64,000 bases of DNA from contig CAUJNA010001624.1 in assembly GCA_963377175.1 (NCBI GenBank), positions 932,001 to 996,000 of the forward strand, given 5' to 3'. The stretch is from Effrenium voratum (taxonomy: Eukaryota > Sar > Dinophyceae > Suessiales > Symbiodiniaceae). Positions 44,501 to 54,869 of the stretch are shown piece by piece. The notes beneath the pieces are model-generated. The model worked only from the letters and a program-made list of their open reading frames with translations, was not told where the DNA came from and ran no database searches. Within the stretch, counting starts at the first letter, position 1. Each line of letters begins with the position of its first letter. The translations under genes were made by a program, and so were the position numbers.

Positions 44501-47500
44501 ATGGACTTTTACGCAAAATTTAGGACCCCCCCCCCCTGCCCAAAAATCCTACAACCCCCCCCCCCCCCCCCCCGGCCCCGCATTTTTGGCCCCCCTCCCA
44601 GGCTTCCTCCGTTTCATCCCATCCATCCCCTCCGCCTCTGCAGGCGCAGCTGCAGGTACCCCCGGGGCTTGCCCGTGGCAGGGTCCACCTGGTAAGCACC
44701 CGGCTCGGCCACGGAAAGCGGCACCCCTAGCTCGAAGGGGACCTAAAGGCAGCCAAAGCTACCTCGGTTGCTTTCTGCGAAGCCCTGCTAACAGTGAATA
44801 ACTTTTGGTGGTTTGATGGAAAACCCATAAGCTTGCAAAAAGGTAAAGTCCTCACCTCCAAGCAAAATGCACTCAAGTTAAGAGGTGGCTGGGGGAGAGG
44901 TGGGGGGGAAACGCCTCACAGGTCCTTGGCCTTCCTTTAGGTTGACCAAACTCCGCTCCGAGTTTTGTAAATTGTCGTTGCTCAATTCATTGGAGCGGGG
45001 GTGCTAGAAGGGCCTACAGTAGAATGGACTTGGGCCCTGAAAACCCAAGCCCGGTGATCGTAGGGAAATTTGTTCATTGCTCAGCCCCTTTTCGTCCCAT
45101 GTGCCAACCCAAAATTACAGCGTCTTACGGAACAAGCCTGGCAACTATCCCCAAAGAGGAAACCAGTGCTTTGCCAAAAGGCGGTCTGAAAAGGACCATG
45201 CTCAAGTCCGATACTCATACTTCCGTCTGTCCAAAAAGGGCACCCACAACCCTCTTGGCAAGAAGGTACTACGCACAGGGTGGAAAATGACTGAAGCCCT
45301 TTCATACGGGTTGGATCCCGACTTACCCCAAAGAAAACAGATCCGGGTGCATGATGGAAAACAGGCTTCGAATCCTTTCTGAAGGCTTGAAGGCCACACC
45401 ACCAAGAGAGGTGACCCTTATCCCCACTAAAACCAAGTTTAACCATCGTTGGCTGGCGGGGATACCCACATGTTCCCCCAAAGTTGCAGGTGAGAGATCC
45501 AAATCGCAGCCCCTCGGCCGCACCACAAACGCCTCCCGCTCGCTCGCTTGAAAATTGCCGCCCGCCTTCAGCATGGCTTGGGCCAGGTCCTCGAGGGGCA
45601 CCCAGTGGGAGGGGTACTTGAACCTCGCCACGTCCAAGATCAGCACCCGGTCGCTCGCCTCGTGGTAGCCTGGAAAATCTTCGCTGTGACTCAAAGCGGC
45701 CGAATGGACCGCCAAGGGAGGTCACCGAACCATATGCCCCTGTCCTTTCTTTTTGTTCCCTTCTTCTTTTCTTTTTCTTTTGGGGGGGGGGATGGGCGAA
45801 GAGGAGGAGAGGGAGGAGGAGCTGGCCGGATTCCGCTGGTGCACCCATTCACGGTCATTCCCAAGCTGACCATAAATGTGGGTACTTGGCCGACCATATC
45901 GTGTTGAATTGTCAGCCTGACCGATTTGGTGCACGTTGGCTTGCAGGCATTGGCTCGATGAACCCAAAAGAGCGCGGGGGCAATGGCCTTCAAACTGTCC
46001 TTCAAACATCCTCAACCTTTGCTGCTACGTTCACATTCTGGCCACCACATTTCGCCAACCCTTAAATGAAAGCAGGGGTCTTTTCCGGGCAGCAAAAAAA
46101 AAAGATCGCTGGAAGCGGACCTCCCCCCTCGGCCCCGCCTCCGATGGGCGAGAAGTGGCCCGCCCCGCTCTGCCCCAACACCGCCCGCGAGTAGCAGACC
46201 ACCAGGCCTTCGACACGCCGAGGCATCGAAACGGCCCGGACCTTTCGCACCAAAGGGGTGCGGATCCATGGCTTGGAACAACTCAAACATGATATATCCA
46301 CCCCCTTCCGAGGGTACCCTGCTTCTGTTGTTAAAGGGACAGGTGGCATGCTCCAAACACCTCTGGTCAGCTTTGCGGGGCAGCTGTCAGGTGAAAACAA
46401 TACCTAAGTAACAGACTGGCGGCCCAATTGTTTAGGCCCTGGCAGTAGGTCCAGGTTTCCCTGTGGCCTCGCACCAGCACAAATCGGGGTTCCAAACCAG
46501 GGCCCCTCAAAGCATAGCTTTTTTGTCGGGGATCCTCCAAATCAGCTGGCAGTCGGGTGATTCCTGAACTGACCCTGGCATCCTTTTCATTGGAGCTTCA
46601 AACAGTTCAGCAAACAGGATATAAAAAAAAATGAACCGAAGGACGCATCCCTCCCCTCGCCCGGCCGCCCGGCCGCCCGCCACCCGCCGGCCGAGCGGCA
46701 CTGGCGCTCGTCGGTGCTGCTCGCCGCCTTCACCGCCGCGCGGAAGGCGGCCACGAAGCCCGCGCCCTCGCAGCGCTCGGGGCTTGCACGCGCGCGCTCA
46801 CGGTCGGAGCGGCGCCGAGGTGGTTTTCAAGCGCTGAGAAGATCTCGTGTGGTTTCAAGGGGGGCCCAGAACTCAAAGAGGATTTCACCTTTCTTGGGGC
46901 CAGGACTCGGAATGGTTGCCAGAAAGGGAAGTCCAAAAGGTCAAAAGGTCGAGATTTGAGCAACTGAGTCTTGATCATCCCAAGGATATCTCGGCGGAAA
47001 GACGCCAGCTATGTAGCGCGTCTGTTGGTTTTTGCGTTCGGCTCTCCTTGATTCAGGTGACCCTTAGTTGGTGGTTTGGATTGGTGGCGGGAGTTGAACT
47101 TTTGGTTCTTGTAGAGAGTAAAATCGGAAACTAGGCCTTAACCACCAAACCGCCAATCCAAACCATCCAAATATGGGAGTGTAAATCTATATGGGGGCTG
47201 GTTGGTTTGCTGGGCATCACCCCATTGAAAACAAAGACAGCCGCCATTTCCGGCGGACGACTTGGGGCCCTCGAGGTGGAAACCTGACTATGAGCTCGTG
47301 AGAAATGAGGCCATGGTCGCCAAAAGCCCGGTTGAGGCAGTTCAACAATAGCGAGTCGAACCAAAAACCAGTGGACTCCCAAAAATTGGAGTCAGTGAAA
47401 CTGATGGACCTCCCAAAAATTGTTGATTTCCCTTTGGGCCCCCCTTCTAGGCCCGGCCGCGCCCGCAAAAAAAAAACATCTCCGCAGGAAGCCCAGACCC

Positions 47501-50500
47501 GGCCCCCGCCCTGCCACGCCTCCGACACCTCGCAGTCGGGGGCCCGGTGTGCCAGCACCTGCAGCGGGCCGTCCAACTTGGCAATTTGAAACCAAACGCC
47601 ATGGGCTTTTTGCAACCCTTGGTATGGCCTCAAAAAAAAGACGGTTTTTGAAGCCCCCCCTCCCCCCCGCCCCAAAAAAAGCGAAACAGGCCCGAAAAAA
47701 CGGGAAACCTAACAACATGCCAACAACAGCGAAGATGAAGATGGCCTATTGAGCACCCAGGAAGGCCCTTTTTCGATCAACCTCCTCCAGAGTCTTGGGT
47801 AATCATGGAAGCTGGTAGGAGGGAGTTGGAAGACTACTTTCGGGAGGGAGCCCCCCCCGTTATTAAGATGGTAGTTTTCACGGTCTGGAAAGAATTGATG
47901 CTAAAAGAGGCGTGACATCAAACAAGCAGCATAGAAACTAGGCTTGCCTTTCCCTTGGCGCACTTTTGTCGCGCCAGTTCTTGAGAGCAACCCTCCACCC
48001 GGGACGGTGGGCAAGGAAGGGTTCGGATGGCTGGACAATCCACAGTGATCAGGACTCCCATCACGAACCAACCGGCCGTTTGACAAATGTGGCCCAGTCC
48101 TGGCCAAGCTGAGCCCGCCGGGACAAACTGCAAGCAAAGGTCCCCAATCCGAAGTCTTCATGCAAGGAAGGCAGCAAACTCAAAGCATTAGGTTGCCCGC
48201 CTTTAGCGCTATCCGCGCTTGGGGACGCCCATTCGTGGGAGAGGTTTACTCCTCTGGCGCTTCCATTCGCATCTCTCGGCTCGCCTCCGCCCCGTTGCAG
48301 CCCGCGAGGGCGCGGAACATATCCTCGGAACAGATACGGCCAGCCGCTGATGCAGTGCAAGCATACTTTCAAGCACTCCTGAAGTCGGGTGATAAGACAT
48401 TGATTTCCTTATCACGTAGACTTAGGTTCCGTGTAAGTGACCCAACGGCCAGTAGCTGCAGGTGGGTTTGTGGTTGGCCATGGCTGGCCAAGGGAAGCGA
48501 AAAGAAAACCACTCTCATGTTGCAGGAGTCGCAAACCCAAGTGAGTGCAGTCCGCAATGGCTTGCGCTCTCCGGCACCCCCCACAATGGCTTGCGGTTCA
48601 CTGGGGCAATTTCACGGGAACGATGAGCCCCCTGCGCCGGGAGAGGGCTCAAAGTACATGAAAAAGCGAAAGAGATCACTAGATTTCCTCTTCAAAAGTT
48701 GCTGGTGGGTCCACTTCCCAAAGCCCAGCGTCGAAGGACAGGCCCTCCGCGCGGACCCGATCCTCGGCATGACACTCGGGCGATCCGTGGTTCGGGTGTG
48801 TCTTTGAATGGGGACTGGGACCCAAAACGCATGTGACTTGCCCTTTGGGTTCCCATTAAACCAACCCCACACCAAAAACAAGAAAACATTCCCCCTTTGC
48901 TGGGTGGTTCGGGAGTTGTAGGCGAGGTTTGCTTGGGGAGGTTGGAGACTAAGGTGGGGACTGTGGCGCAAATCCTTCAGCCAATCAAAACAACCAAGCA
49001 AGGGCTACCTGAGCCATTGATCCTTCGAAACCTCCCACAACGTGCGAACAACACTCTTTGCGGACATGGTGTTACCGTTGGGGTAGGCCCACACCCAAAT
49101 AAAACCCGAGCTTGAGTCGAAAATGGCACATCAACTGCAAACTGCAGGCGTCGCGAGCGAAAATCTGCCGTTTCTTGGGAGCAGCTTGGCTTGACCTCTC
49201 TCTGCATCTTTCAGTCTGACAAGGTCACACGATCCAAGTGGTCTGGAAAAGAGGTTGCTCATGCAAGTCAAGGGGATCCTCTTTTTTAAATCCTCGCCCG
49301 CTAGAAACGAGCTCGCAGAGGCCTTCCCGACTGGCAGGGACGGCACGTGTCGTTTTCAGCAGCGCCGGCTACCTAGTTCAGTTTTCCGAGGAACGAACAA
49401 ACCATTTGGATTTGTGCCATACAGCTGTACAGGTTGACATTTGATTTGTGAAACAGAACTGAGGATCCTGGCACTTTGCCGGGCCAGCTTCGCATAAAAC
49501 TCTGGCGCGGCATCTTTTGAGGCGGCCGCAACATGGCCAAAAGAGCCATGGGCTGGCTTCCCGTGGCTGGTTGAGCATGCGCAAAGCTCGGTGGGCAAAC
49601 TTTCACTTGCCAACCTGAAAGGGACGCTGCACCTAGCTTGTTAGAGCTATACCTTGAGACAATCCCTCTTGAGGATTGGTCATTCTGCGCATGCGCGAGC
49701 GAGCCCCTGGTTCTTTTAGGGGTTGCTGGGGATGCCACCTGGGCCTGTGCCAAGCGTCCCTTCAAAGTCAAGCACCCACAAGAACGCCTAAACTCAACCC
49801 CGCCCCCCGCCCCTACCCAAGCCAAGCCCATCCCACATGCTTCACTCCACCTTCCCTCCGGCCGGGGCACGGGGCCGGTGCAGCAGGCGAGGTTCTGCTC
49901 GTTGAACCACCGCCACACGCCCTTCCAGGTGCGCATGGGGTCGATGCGCAGCGAGTTCAGCACCATGGCCAAGGTGGTAAGGCCACCTGAGTGGTGTGAC
50001 TGCGGGGGATGTTTTTTGGTGGGCAGCCACGGTGATAAGAAAATAGAGCAGTTCCCCGAAGGGCACATGGGAAAGTGTGAGTCCCCTAGACAACGAGTGT
50101 CGCAAAGGGGGACATGGGAAAACTTCTGAGTCCCCTGGCTCAGGGAACAGGGTGAGCCCGTGTCAACGGAAATCCACTAATCATTTCGGAGGGCGCTTCG
50201 CGCTGGAAACGATTGCCACCCAGGGCCTGAACGAAGATCGGGGGTGGTCCTTTTGGGCGATCTTTCGGATCACTTCTTGGGGGGACAACACCCTGGTCTA
50301 GCGGTAGGGTTTGCTAACCCGAGGCTCCCACTAACGATCCTTCACGCCAAGTCAGGGGTCAGCACGCGTCCCACCTTACCATGAAAGCCACGCTGCCTAC
50401 GACGGAGCGAAACGGAAATTCTGGTGTCAGTCACCGCCTTTCAAGGGGCTCGCCCGGGGCCTACCCATGCGGATGCACGCAGTGCTCTCAACGGCTTGCT

Positions 50501-53500
50501 GGCCTCTCTTGGAACAGAGTTTCGCAAGGAAGAAGCGGAGTTTCCTACGACACAGGAATTCCTGTTTCTCTCGATCTTCGAGAGACAAAGACCCAAAAAA
50601 CATCGAAAAACCATCCATCCATGGAAATTGGTCCCCCCCCCCCCCCTCCGCTCCTCCGCGTCTCCCCACCCCCCGGCTCAACGGGTGCCCGGCGCCCCCC
50701 CCCTGCCCCCCTTGGCTGCGCCGGTTGCCGGTTGCGCCGGCCACGTTTCTGCGTTTGGTCCCAGGCGCAAGAGGTGGGCTCGTCCTGGGTCCGGAACTGC
50801 TCCGCCAGGAAGAAGTAGCTCTCCATGGTCCCCGCCTCCCAAAGCGGTCGGTCGGATGGGCCATGGAAAGGGCATGGGCCATGTCTGGAAACGCTCGGAT
50901 GTGCAGATCTGCCCCCCTTGGTGGTTTGGATGGGTGGCTTGGGGAGTTGAACCGGTTGTAGGGAAACCATGCCTTGCCAAACCAACAATCCGAACCACTT
51001 GGAGGGAAGCTGAGAGTTGCCCCCAAGACCCTCAAATAACCAGCCCTCTTGCGTCCCAAAAACCCGCGCAAAGTGGTTTTGGTTTGGATTTGACCTGAAG
51101 GGATCCCGACTTCACGTGACAAGGGGCCAACAGGTGTAAGACTTGGGACGCATGGGCACGGACGATACTTGTGAAAAGGCGAGCTGTGAAGGGCCTCAAA
51201 CGTCAAACGGTCCAAGCTTTTGGCCCACTCTGGCTCAAGGAACTTTTGGGGAAGTCGTTATGAAAGAAAATATCTTGTTTTGGGGCAAGGCCACGCATTT
51301 CGGGTTGCAAGGACTTTTAAGTGGGATCTCCTCGTGGGTGCTTAGGTGCTTGGGCCCCTGTTTAGTGTTCCTTCCGCTGATGTCCGGTCGAATTCGGGCC
51401 CGCATTCCTGGAGCTGTAGCCCATGTTCAGCACGTTTTATGCTGTGAACACACAGGAAGAGCCACACGATGCATTCCTGATCAGCTGAAACAAAAATCCA
51501 AAGACGCTGCTTATGCCCAGCCAGTGAGTAACAGCTGCCAGTAGCAAGCCTGTCCAGCCAGGGAGTCAAACTCCCTGCCGTGCAAAAAAAAATGTCCAAA
51601 ATGCACCCGGACTCCTGCCATGCCACCTCAGGTTTGCAGGATTTTGCAGGGAAACCCTCCCCCGCCCACTCCCTCCCCCCAAGCAAAAGCTTTATCTTTT
51701 TGTTTCATGGGGCCCGCGTTCGTCTGCATGAGGGAGGCTGAACCGCTCTCCGAAGATCAACTCGAGGTTTCCGTTTAGGATCTATGGATTGCAACACAGA
51801 AATCAACCTGCCCTCCCCGGATGTGCTGTTCACCTCGCGTCGAACTTCTACACCACGCTGGATGTAGATGGCACAATTCCCTCTATGTTGGTAAGTCAGG
51901 GTACGTGAAGCGCATGAGTACAATGACCAAACCAAAGCGAAGGAATGGCGGTACCTACTTTCACCCAACTGCTTGATTAATAGGGGGCGTCCCCTTTCAG
52001 GACAAAGATCTTTCGCTTTTGGTGCCACCACCCTCAACCTCGCGGCGTGGAATCGTTTCGGATGGCTCGGAGTCGCGCCTCCAGGGCCTCCTTGAAGAGC
52101 CTTCGCCCCTGCTGCGAGGCAAAGGGGGCCTCGCGGAAAGGAGCAGCAGGAGGGCGAGAGGATCGGGCAAAGCGGGCAGGAAAAGTGGGAAGGTACCGGT
52201 GGAGCAATTCAGTGGGAATGCGAAGGGCATGTGGCGTATGGCTAATTGACTGGGTGGGTGTATGCTCGTCGCCTTCCGGCGAGACAGCTTGAACATGTTT
52301 ACACCTCTCTGTTCGAAACCGGAGGGCTGGCCAAGCCCAATTCAGCAAGGCCCGCGAACCAGTGCTAGAAACATCAGCTCCCGAACCCGGAGTTCAGGGC
52401 CGGTTGATTTCGAGAAGCCCATGTTTCTCAACCCAGCGGTTTCAGGGCAAAAGAATCCCCCCCTCCCCCCTTTGGGGGGGGCCGGTTGATTTCAAGAAGG
52501 GAAGCCTAGGCCGAAGGCGTCCCACGCCTGTTGCGGCGGCAGGGTCCTTTGGTAGTGCTCCCCGGCGTGGCCGGGCGTCGCAGCGCCTGAGTTTTCGCAT
52601 TTGGCTCGTGCGCGCGTCAGACGCCCCACGGCTCCCCTCCCGAAAAGGGCCCAAAAGGCGGCCGCCGAACCAAAACACAAGGAGGTGTGCTGTGCAATTT
52701 CACGCTGTTTACACACTTCAACGCGGCATGTTCTTGTGTAATGAGAAGGAGGCCAGTCCAGTATTCACATGGCCCGTTTATCATGCTTAGCAGGGTCTTC
52801 CACTATGCAACTCGTTTGTATTTAGCCAGTTTTTGGTGGGGAAGCGGGGAAGGCATTGTTTTTTTCTGGAGCCAACCTCCCCCACCCGCAGCCGGGACAA
52901 ACGATGGGGTTCAGCCCCTGCATGCATTCTTTGGATATGTCTTCGTTGAGGGTACTTTCTTGTGGGTTGAACAGGAATCCAAAGGACAAACGCCATTTAC
53001 TTTCCACAAAATACAACGTATGGATGCGTTGACAAAGAACAGACCAAAGGCCCTACCGTTCAAGGCGCCCTGAGAACCCGTAAGGTTTTTGGAACCTTTA
53101 GAGGGTGGGGGGCGGGGTCGTTTGTGGTCTTGGCTTAGCCATTGGCACACCAAGACAGGACAGCATGTTTAGATGCTGCATGCTTCCTGACCCAAATTCT
53201 GTCCTGAGACCCCAGTTTTCCCCGGCGCGGCCGAGCGGCCCAAATCAGCATCCTTGGCGCCGAAGTACGCCAGCCCGGCATCGCGCGGGATCGCCGGCCT
53301 GAGGAGCCTCAGTGCGCGTCCCGCGTTGCATGGGGGGCCTCCTTCATCACAGAGTCATCGTCTTTCTTAGCCGAGGGCGTGCCACATCCCTAGATTTCAG
53401 CCGAAGGAGAAAAGGTGGTTTCAAACATCACCTTCTGGAAAGGCCAAAGCGATCTTTTAGGTTGATGCTCGCGGCTTCGAAGTCTGAAGCTGCACTTTAC

Positions 53501-54869
53501 CCTTTTAAGATGGCGGGGTCTTCCGACACATCCCGATCGTCCACTTCCATAGAAAGAGGAACTCCTTTGGCACGATTCCCATCACCAAGGGAACTCCCTC
53601 AGCAGCGCGAGTGGCAACCTAAAACCCATTCCACAACCATGCGCTGCTCTTCACTGACCTGTGCCAATTCCGATCGGCCAAAACAGGTCGAACATCTGGA
53701 ATGCCCTAGGCATTGCCCCTCAAACACACCCCGGGCTCAGGAAACGCAAACGCGATTCCAAGCCTCACGTGCCTCTCCGGAAGATGGGAAGATGTGGTGA
53801 GGCAAAATCTGCGCTGCCTGGCGGCAGTTTGCCGTGCTTTTGCCGCGGGCGTGGTGGACAAAAGGCTAGGTGAAGCATACTACTTCACCCAACAAGAACA
53901 TGGGAGTCCCGCATCCCCATGAAAGGAACTGATCTTTATCAACCGAACACATCCTTATTCAATTAGCGATTAAACTTGGTGGCAAGGGTTGGCTGAAGAA
54001 AATACGGGGGGCCAATGACAGGAACACTCATCGCCCTTTGTGCAATTTGCTCGAAACAGTTTGCGTCAAAGCGAGGGGACCCGGTGCCCATGTGCAGGAA
54101 AACCAAGATGAGCGTTCGTTTTGCTCGTGCTAACTGGATGGAAAGGTGCCTTCGTGACTGAGCAGCGCCACAGATTCCCAGCCCAAGCACCAGGCAAAAT
54201 CTTGGAATCCCTGTAGCGCCGCACGATGATTGACAACCTTGAACATGATTGCAGCCGCCTGTTTCCTTTCATGAGCAACGGGCATGTTTTGCACGTTCCC
54301 GAAAGAGCATTGGAGAAATGGGCTTACGCGAATGGACCAACTAATGACACAGGGCCCCTACAGGAAGGTCACTTGTTGTGGGTACCCCGTCTGTTCCTCC
54401 AGCAGAAGTGAGTGTAAAGCCAAGGGCTTTGGCGACGTCCAGGTGGACCTCTTCAAGAATCTCTTTGCTGACCTGTCTCATTTCCCCCAAGGGCCTTGAA
54501 ATAAAAGCTGAACCTGTTGGAACCTTGGCGAAACTTAGGCAAAGCTGGGAAACGTCAGCTCAGGCCAGCGAGGTTTGTCACCTGTCCGCTTCTCTTGTAA
54601 AATGGTGTGGGCCTCGAACTAGCGTGATATCCAAGCGGCGTGTACACATTCGGAGGGAGGGAGGGGGAGGGGAGGGAGGGAGGAGGGGGGGGAGGGGAGG
54701 GAGGGAGGGAGGGAGGGGAGGGAGGGAGGGGAGGGGAGGGAGGGGAGGGAGGGGAGGGAGGGGGGGAGGGAGGGAGGGAGAGAGGGAGGGAGGGAGAGGG
54801 GAGGATATGTGCTGCTTGATCCTTAGATCAGCACATCTTCCGCCCGCGTTTCCCGCTTTCCCCCGGCAC
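34604..54869 (-). CDS. Phytochelatin synthase (gamma-glutamylcysteine dipeptidyl transpeptidase), multi-exon
   Basis: Phytochelatin synthase makes heavy-metal-binding phytochelatins from glutathione in the cytosol. The papain-like catalytic domain is complete across the exons 52528-52586 to 44646-44742. It reads [10 protein letters not shown], then [19 protein letters not shown], then [23 protein letters not shown] (catalytic Cys), then [20 protein letters not shown], then LAGCNGAE, then [20 protein letters not shown] (catalytic His), then [20 protein letters not shown] (catalytic Asp), then [14 protein letters not shown]. After this, twelve or more short exons form a C-terminal region. It includes a leucine stretch ending LPEHMQ that resembles the hydrophobic segment near the end of eukaryotic enzymes. 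The start and stop are not identified. The catalytic domain is strong. The membership of exons below about 44 kb rests on phase and order only. Confidence 0.88.
35129..35165 (-). CDS. C-terminal exon [12 protein letters not shown]
   Basis: Begins after CTCGCAG|GTGAAG and ends at the GC donor G|GCTGTT, in phase 1, which fits the next exon. Confidence 0.5.
35391..35429 (-). CDS. C-terminal exon [13 protein letters not shown]
   Basis: Thirteen codons between TGAGAG|GAGCTG and the GC donor GGC|GCGGGG. Phase 0. No family match. Confidence 0.5.
36616..36728. mobile_element. 113-bp TIR element, CTAGGTCCTCCAGTAG ends
   Basis: Left CTAGGTCCTCCAGTAG and right CTACTGGGGGACCTAG are inverted with one mismatch. 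The interior is shared with the element at 13084. Confidence 0.8.
37602..37646 (-). CDS. C-terminal exon [15 protein letters not shown]
   Basis: Fifteen codons between CCTCAG|GGCATC and the GC donor GAA|GCGCAG. Phase 0. No family match. Confidence 0.55.
38291..38332 (-). CDS. C-terminal exon [14 protein letters not shown]
   Basis: Fourteen codons between GCGCAG|GTGCTG and the GC donor AAG|GCCCGA. Phase 0, directly continuing LPEHMQ. Confidence 0.6.
38577..38618 (-). CDS. C-terminal exon [14 protein letters not shown]
   Basis: Fourteen codons between GGGGAG|CTCTGG and the GC donor CAG|GCGGAA. The leucine run followed by L-P resembles the conserved hydrophobic block near the end of eukaryotic phytochelatin synthases. 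That comparison is from memory of the family and is suggestive only. Confidence 0.58.
39681..39726. repeat. 46-bp perfect-stem inverted repeat related to the GACCCC family
   Basis: GTTGACCCCATATT and AATATGGGGTCAAC are perfect inverted copies with an 18-bp loop. Confidence 0.75.
39999..40061 (-). CDS. C-terminal exon [15 protein letters not shown]
   Basis: Twenty-one codons after CGGAG|GCCTAC, ending PPLRFQ at a GT donor, CAG|GTAGGG. Phase 0. Confidence 0.65.
40890..40937 (-). CDS. C-terminal exon [16 protein letters not shown]
   Basis: Sixteen codons between TTGGAG|GTCCTC and the GC donor GCGAG|GCGCAG. Phase 0. Coding-like composition. Confidence 0.62.
40960..41118. mobile_element. TIR element with GACCCCGGATTAA-type ends, copy 1
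   Basis: Left GACCCCGGACTAATCAACC and right GGTTTATTAATCCGGGGTC are inverted (16 of 19). The interior includes CCAATTCTGGTTTTAGTGGG twice. Confidence 0.78.
41516..41556 (+). repeat. (CAGC)n microsatellite
   Basis: About ten CAGC units. A related GCTTGCTGGCTGG tract is at 30078-30135. Confidence 0.9.
41680..41724 (-). CDS. C-terminal exon [15 protein letters not shown]
   Basis: Fifteen codons after GGCCAG|GTCTTT, ending at a GA donor (CAG|GAGGCA). An internal GT donor after LLQ is an alternative. The opposite strand is also open here and has good codon use, so the strand is not certain. Confidence 0.45.
41913..41960 (-). CDS. C-terminal exon [16 protein letters not shown]
   Basis: Sixteen codons between CCGAG|GTGCCC and the GC donor CACAG|GCCCCC. 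Phase 0 at both ends. No independent family match. Confidence 0.62.
42690..42764 (-). CDS. C-terminal exon [13 protein letters not shown]
   Basis: Twenty-five codons, [20 protein letters not shown] followed by SRPYL, between CTCGCAG|GCCTTC and the GC donor CTG|GCGCCT. Helical and rich in G/C-ending codons. Assigned to the phytochelatin synthase C-terminal region by position and phase. Confidence 0.65.
42950..43055. mobile_element. TIR element related to 5919-6020, copy 2
   Basis: Carries CCATTCTTTCCAGG at the left and GATGGTTGAAAAGAATGGGG at the right, like copy 1. The interior is degenerate. Confidence 0.7.
43903..44072. mobile_element. TIR element with GGACCCCGGAAT-type ends, copy 2
   Basis: Starts GGACCCCGGAAT and ends ATTCATCCGGGGTCC. 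The interior carries CCACTAAAACCAGAATTGG, which is copy 1's core in inverse orientation. Confidence 0.75.
44120..44175 (-). CDS. Phytochelatin synthase exon after the catalytic domain
   Basis: Phase-1 start after TGTCAG|GCCCAC. Encodes [17 protein letters not shown], with three Cys. The donor position is uncertain (44120 or 44114). Confidence 0.6.
44208..44303. mobile_element. TIR element with GACCCCGGATTAA ends, copy 3
   Basis: GACCCCGGATTAA at the left and TTAATCCGGGGTC at the right are perfect inverted copies. It sits next to the phytochelatin synthase exon at 44120-44175. Confidence 0.78.
44646..44742 (-). CDS. Phytochelatin synthase exon: [13 protein letters not shown]
   Basis: Starts CTTTAG|GTCCCC, and [14 protein letters not shown] closes the catalytic domain (V-D-x-x-T-G-x-x-R-G-Y/F). 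GC donor C|GCCTGC in phase 1. Confidence 0.9.
44766..44877 (+). repeat. Dispersed ~110-bp repeat, family A copy 3
   Basis: Same blocks and orientation, ending 24 bp before the acceptor at 44742 of a phytochelatin synthase exon. Confidence 0.85.
45566..45669 (-). CDS. Phytochelatin synthase exon: catalytic Asp ([11 protein letters not shown])
   Basis: [20 protein letters not shown] followed by [14 protein letters not shown]. It contains the catalytic Asp of ILDVARF. Acceptor TTCCAG|GCTACC and GC donor AAG|GCGGGC. Confidence 0.95.
46139..46207 (-). CDS. Phytochelatin synthase exon: catalytic His (GHFSPIGG)
   Basis: [20 protein letters not shown] followed by I-G. The catalytic His sits in [10 protein letters not shown], whose last residues come from the next exon. 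GC donor G|GCGGGG. Confidence 0.93.
46700..46766 (-). CDS. Phytochelatin synthase exon: [14 protein letters not shown]
   Basis: [20 protein letters not shown] followed by R-Q and one base. The GC donor T|GCCGCT splits a Cys codon completed by the next exon. Corresponds to the F-R-x-x-V segment before the catalytic His. Confidence 0.85.
47529..47558 (-). CDS. Phytochelatin synthase exon: [10 protein letters not shown]
   Basis: A 30-bp exon between CTGCAG|GTGCTG and the GT donor GAG|GTGTCG. It continues C-N-G-A-x-V-x-x-x-R-A in the family order. Confidence 0.75.
48285..48323 (-). CDS. Phytochelatin synthase exon: ALAGCNGAE
   Basis: [13 protein letters not shown] after CCGAG|GATATG. C-N-G-A is a conserved block of the enzyme. 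GC donor GAG|GCGAGC. Confidence 0.85.
48730..48762 (-). CDS. Phytochelatin synthase exon: [11 protein letters not shown]
   Basis: A 33-bp exon between CCGAG|GATCGG and the GC donor GAC|GCTGGG. It fills the V-x-x-x-G-I/L-T/S segment expected between the CC motif and the CNG motif. Confidence 0.75.
49871..49986 (-). CDS. Phytochelatin synthase exon: post-Cys helix and WKGVWRWF
   Basis: Completes the Cys codon (TGT), then encodes [16 protein letters not shown] and [19 protein letters not shown]. Matches the catalytic-Cys helix and the W-K-G-x-W-R-W-F block. GT donor after TGP. Confidence 0.93.
50769..50835 (-). CDS. Phytochelatin synthase exon: [13 protein letters not shown]
   Basis: [20 protein letters not shown] followed by T-S and the first base of the catalytic Cys codon. 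GC donor T|GCGCCT. A diagnostic block of the family. Confidence 0.92.
52079..52129 (-). CDS. Phytochelatin synthase exon: [10 protein letters not shown]
   Basis: Seventeen codons, [17 protein letters not shown], matching the conserved S-x-x-G-x-x-L-F-x-E-A-L block. The GC donor GAG|GCGCGA and the next acceptor GGGAG|GCGGGG share the same GAGGCG sequence. Confidence 0.88.
52528..52586 (-). CDS. Phytochelatin synthase exon: YQRTLPPQQ
   Basis: Begins after AACTCAG|GCGCTG and ends at the GC donor [22 protein letters not shown] corresponds to the F/Y-Y-R-R-x-L-P start of the catalytic domain. Confidence 0.8.
53237..53298 (-). CDS. Phytochelatin synthase 5' exon
   Basis: Encodes [20 protein letters not shown] between CTCAG|GCCGGC and the GC donor C|GCTCGG. 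It lies just upstream of the first recognisable enzyme exon and is phase-compatible with it. Coding-like codon use. Confidence 0.55.
54650..54803 (+). repeat. (GGGA)n-type polypurine tract
   Basis: About 150 bp of almost pure G and A, CCCT-rich on the transcribed strand. Confidence 0.95.
54835..54869 (-). CDS. Possible 5' exon of the phytochelatin synthase module
   Basis: Eleven codons ([11 protein letters not shown] plus AT) between GCGAG|GTGCCG and the GT donor AT|GTGCTG. Phase 2 matches the next exon. Short and unmatched to a family, so tentative. Confidence 0.4.
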
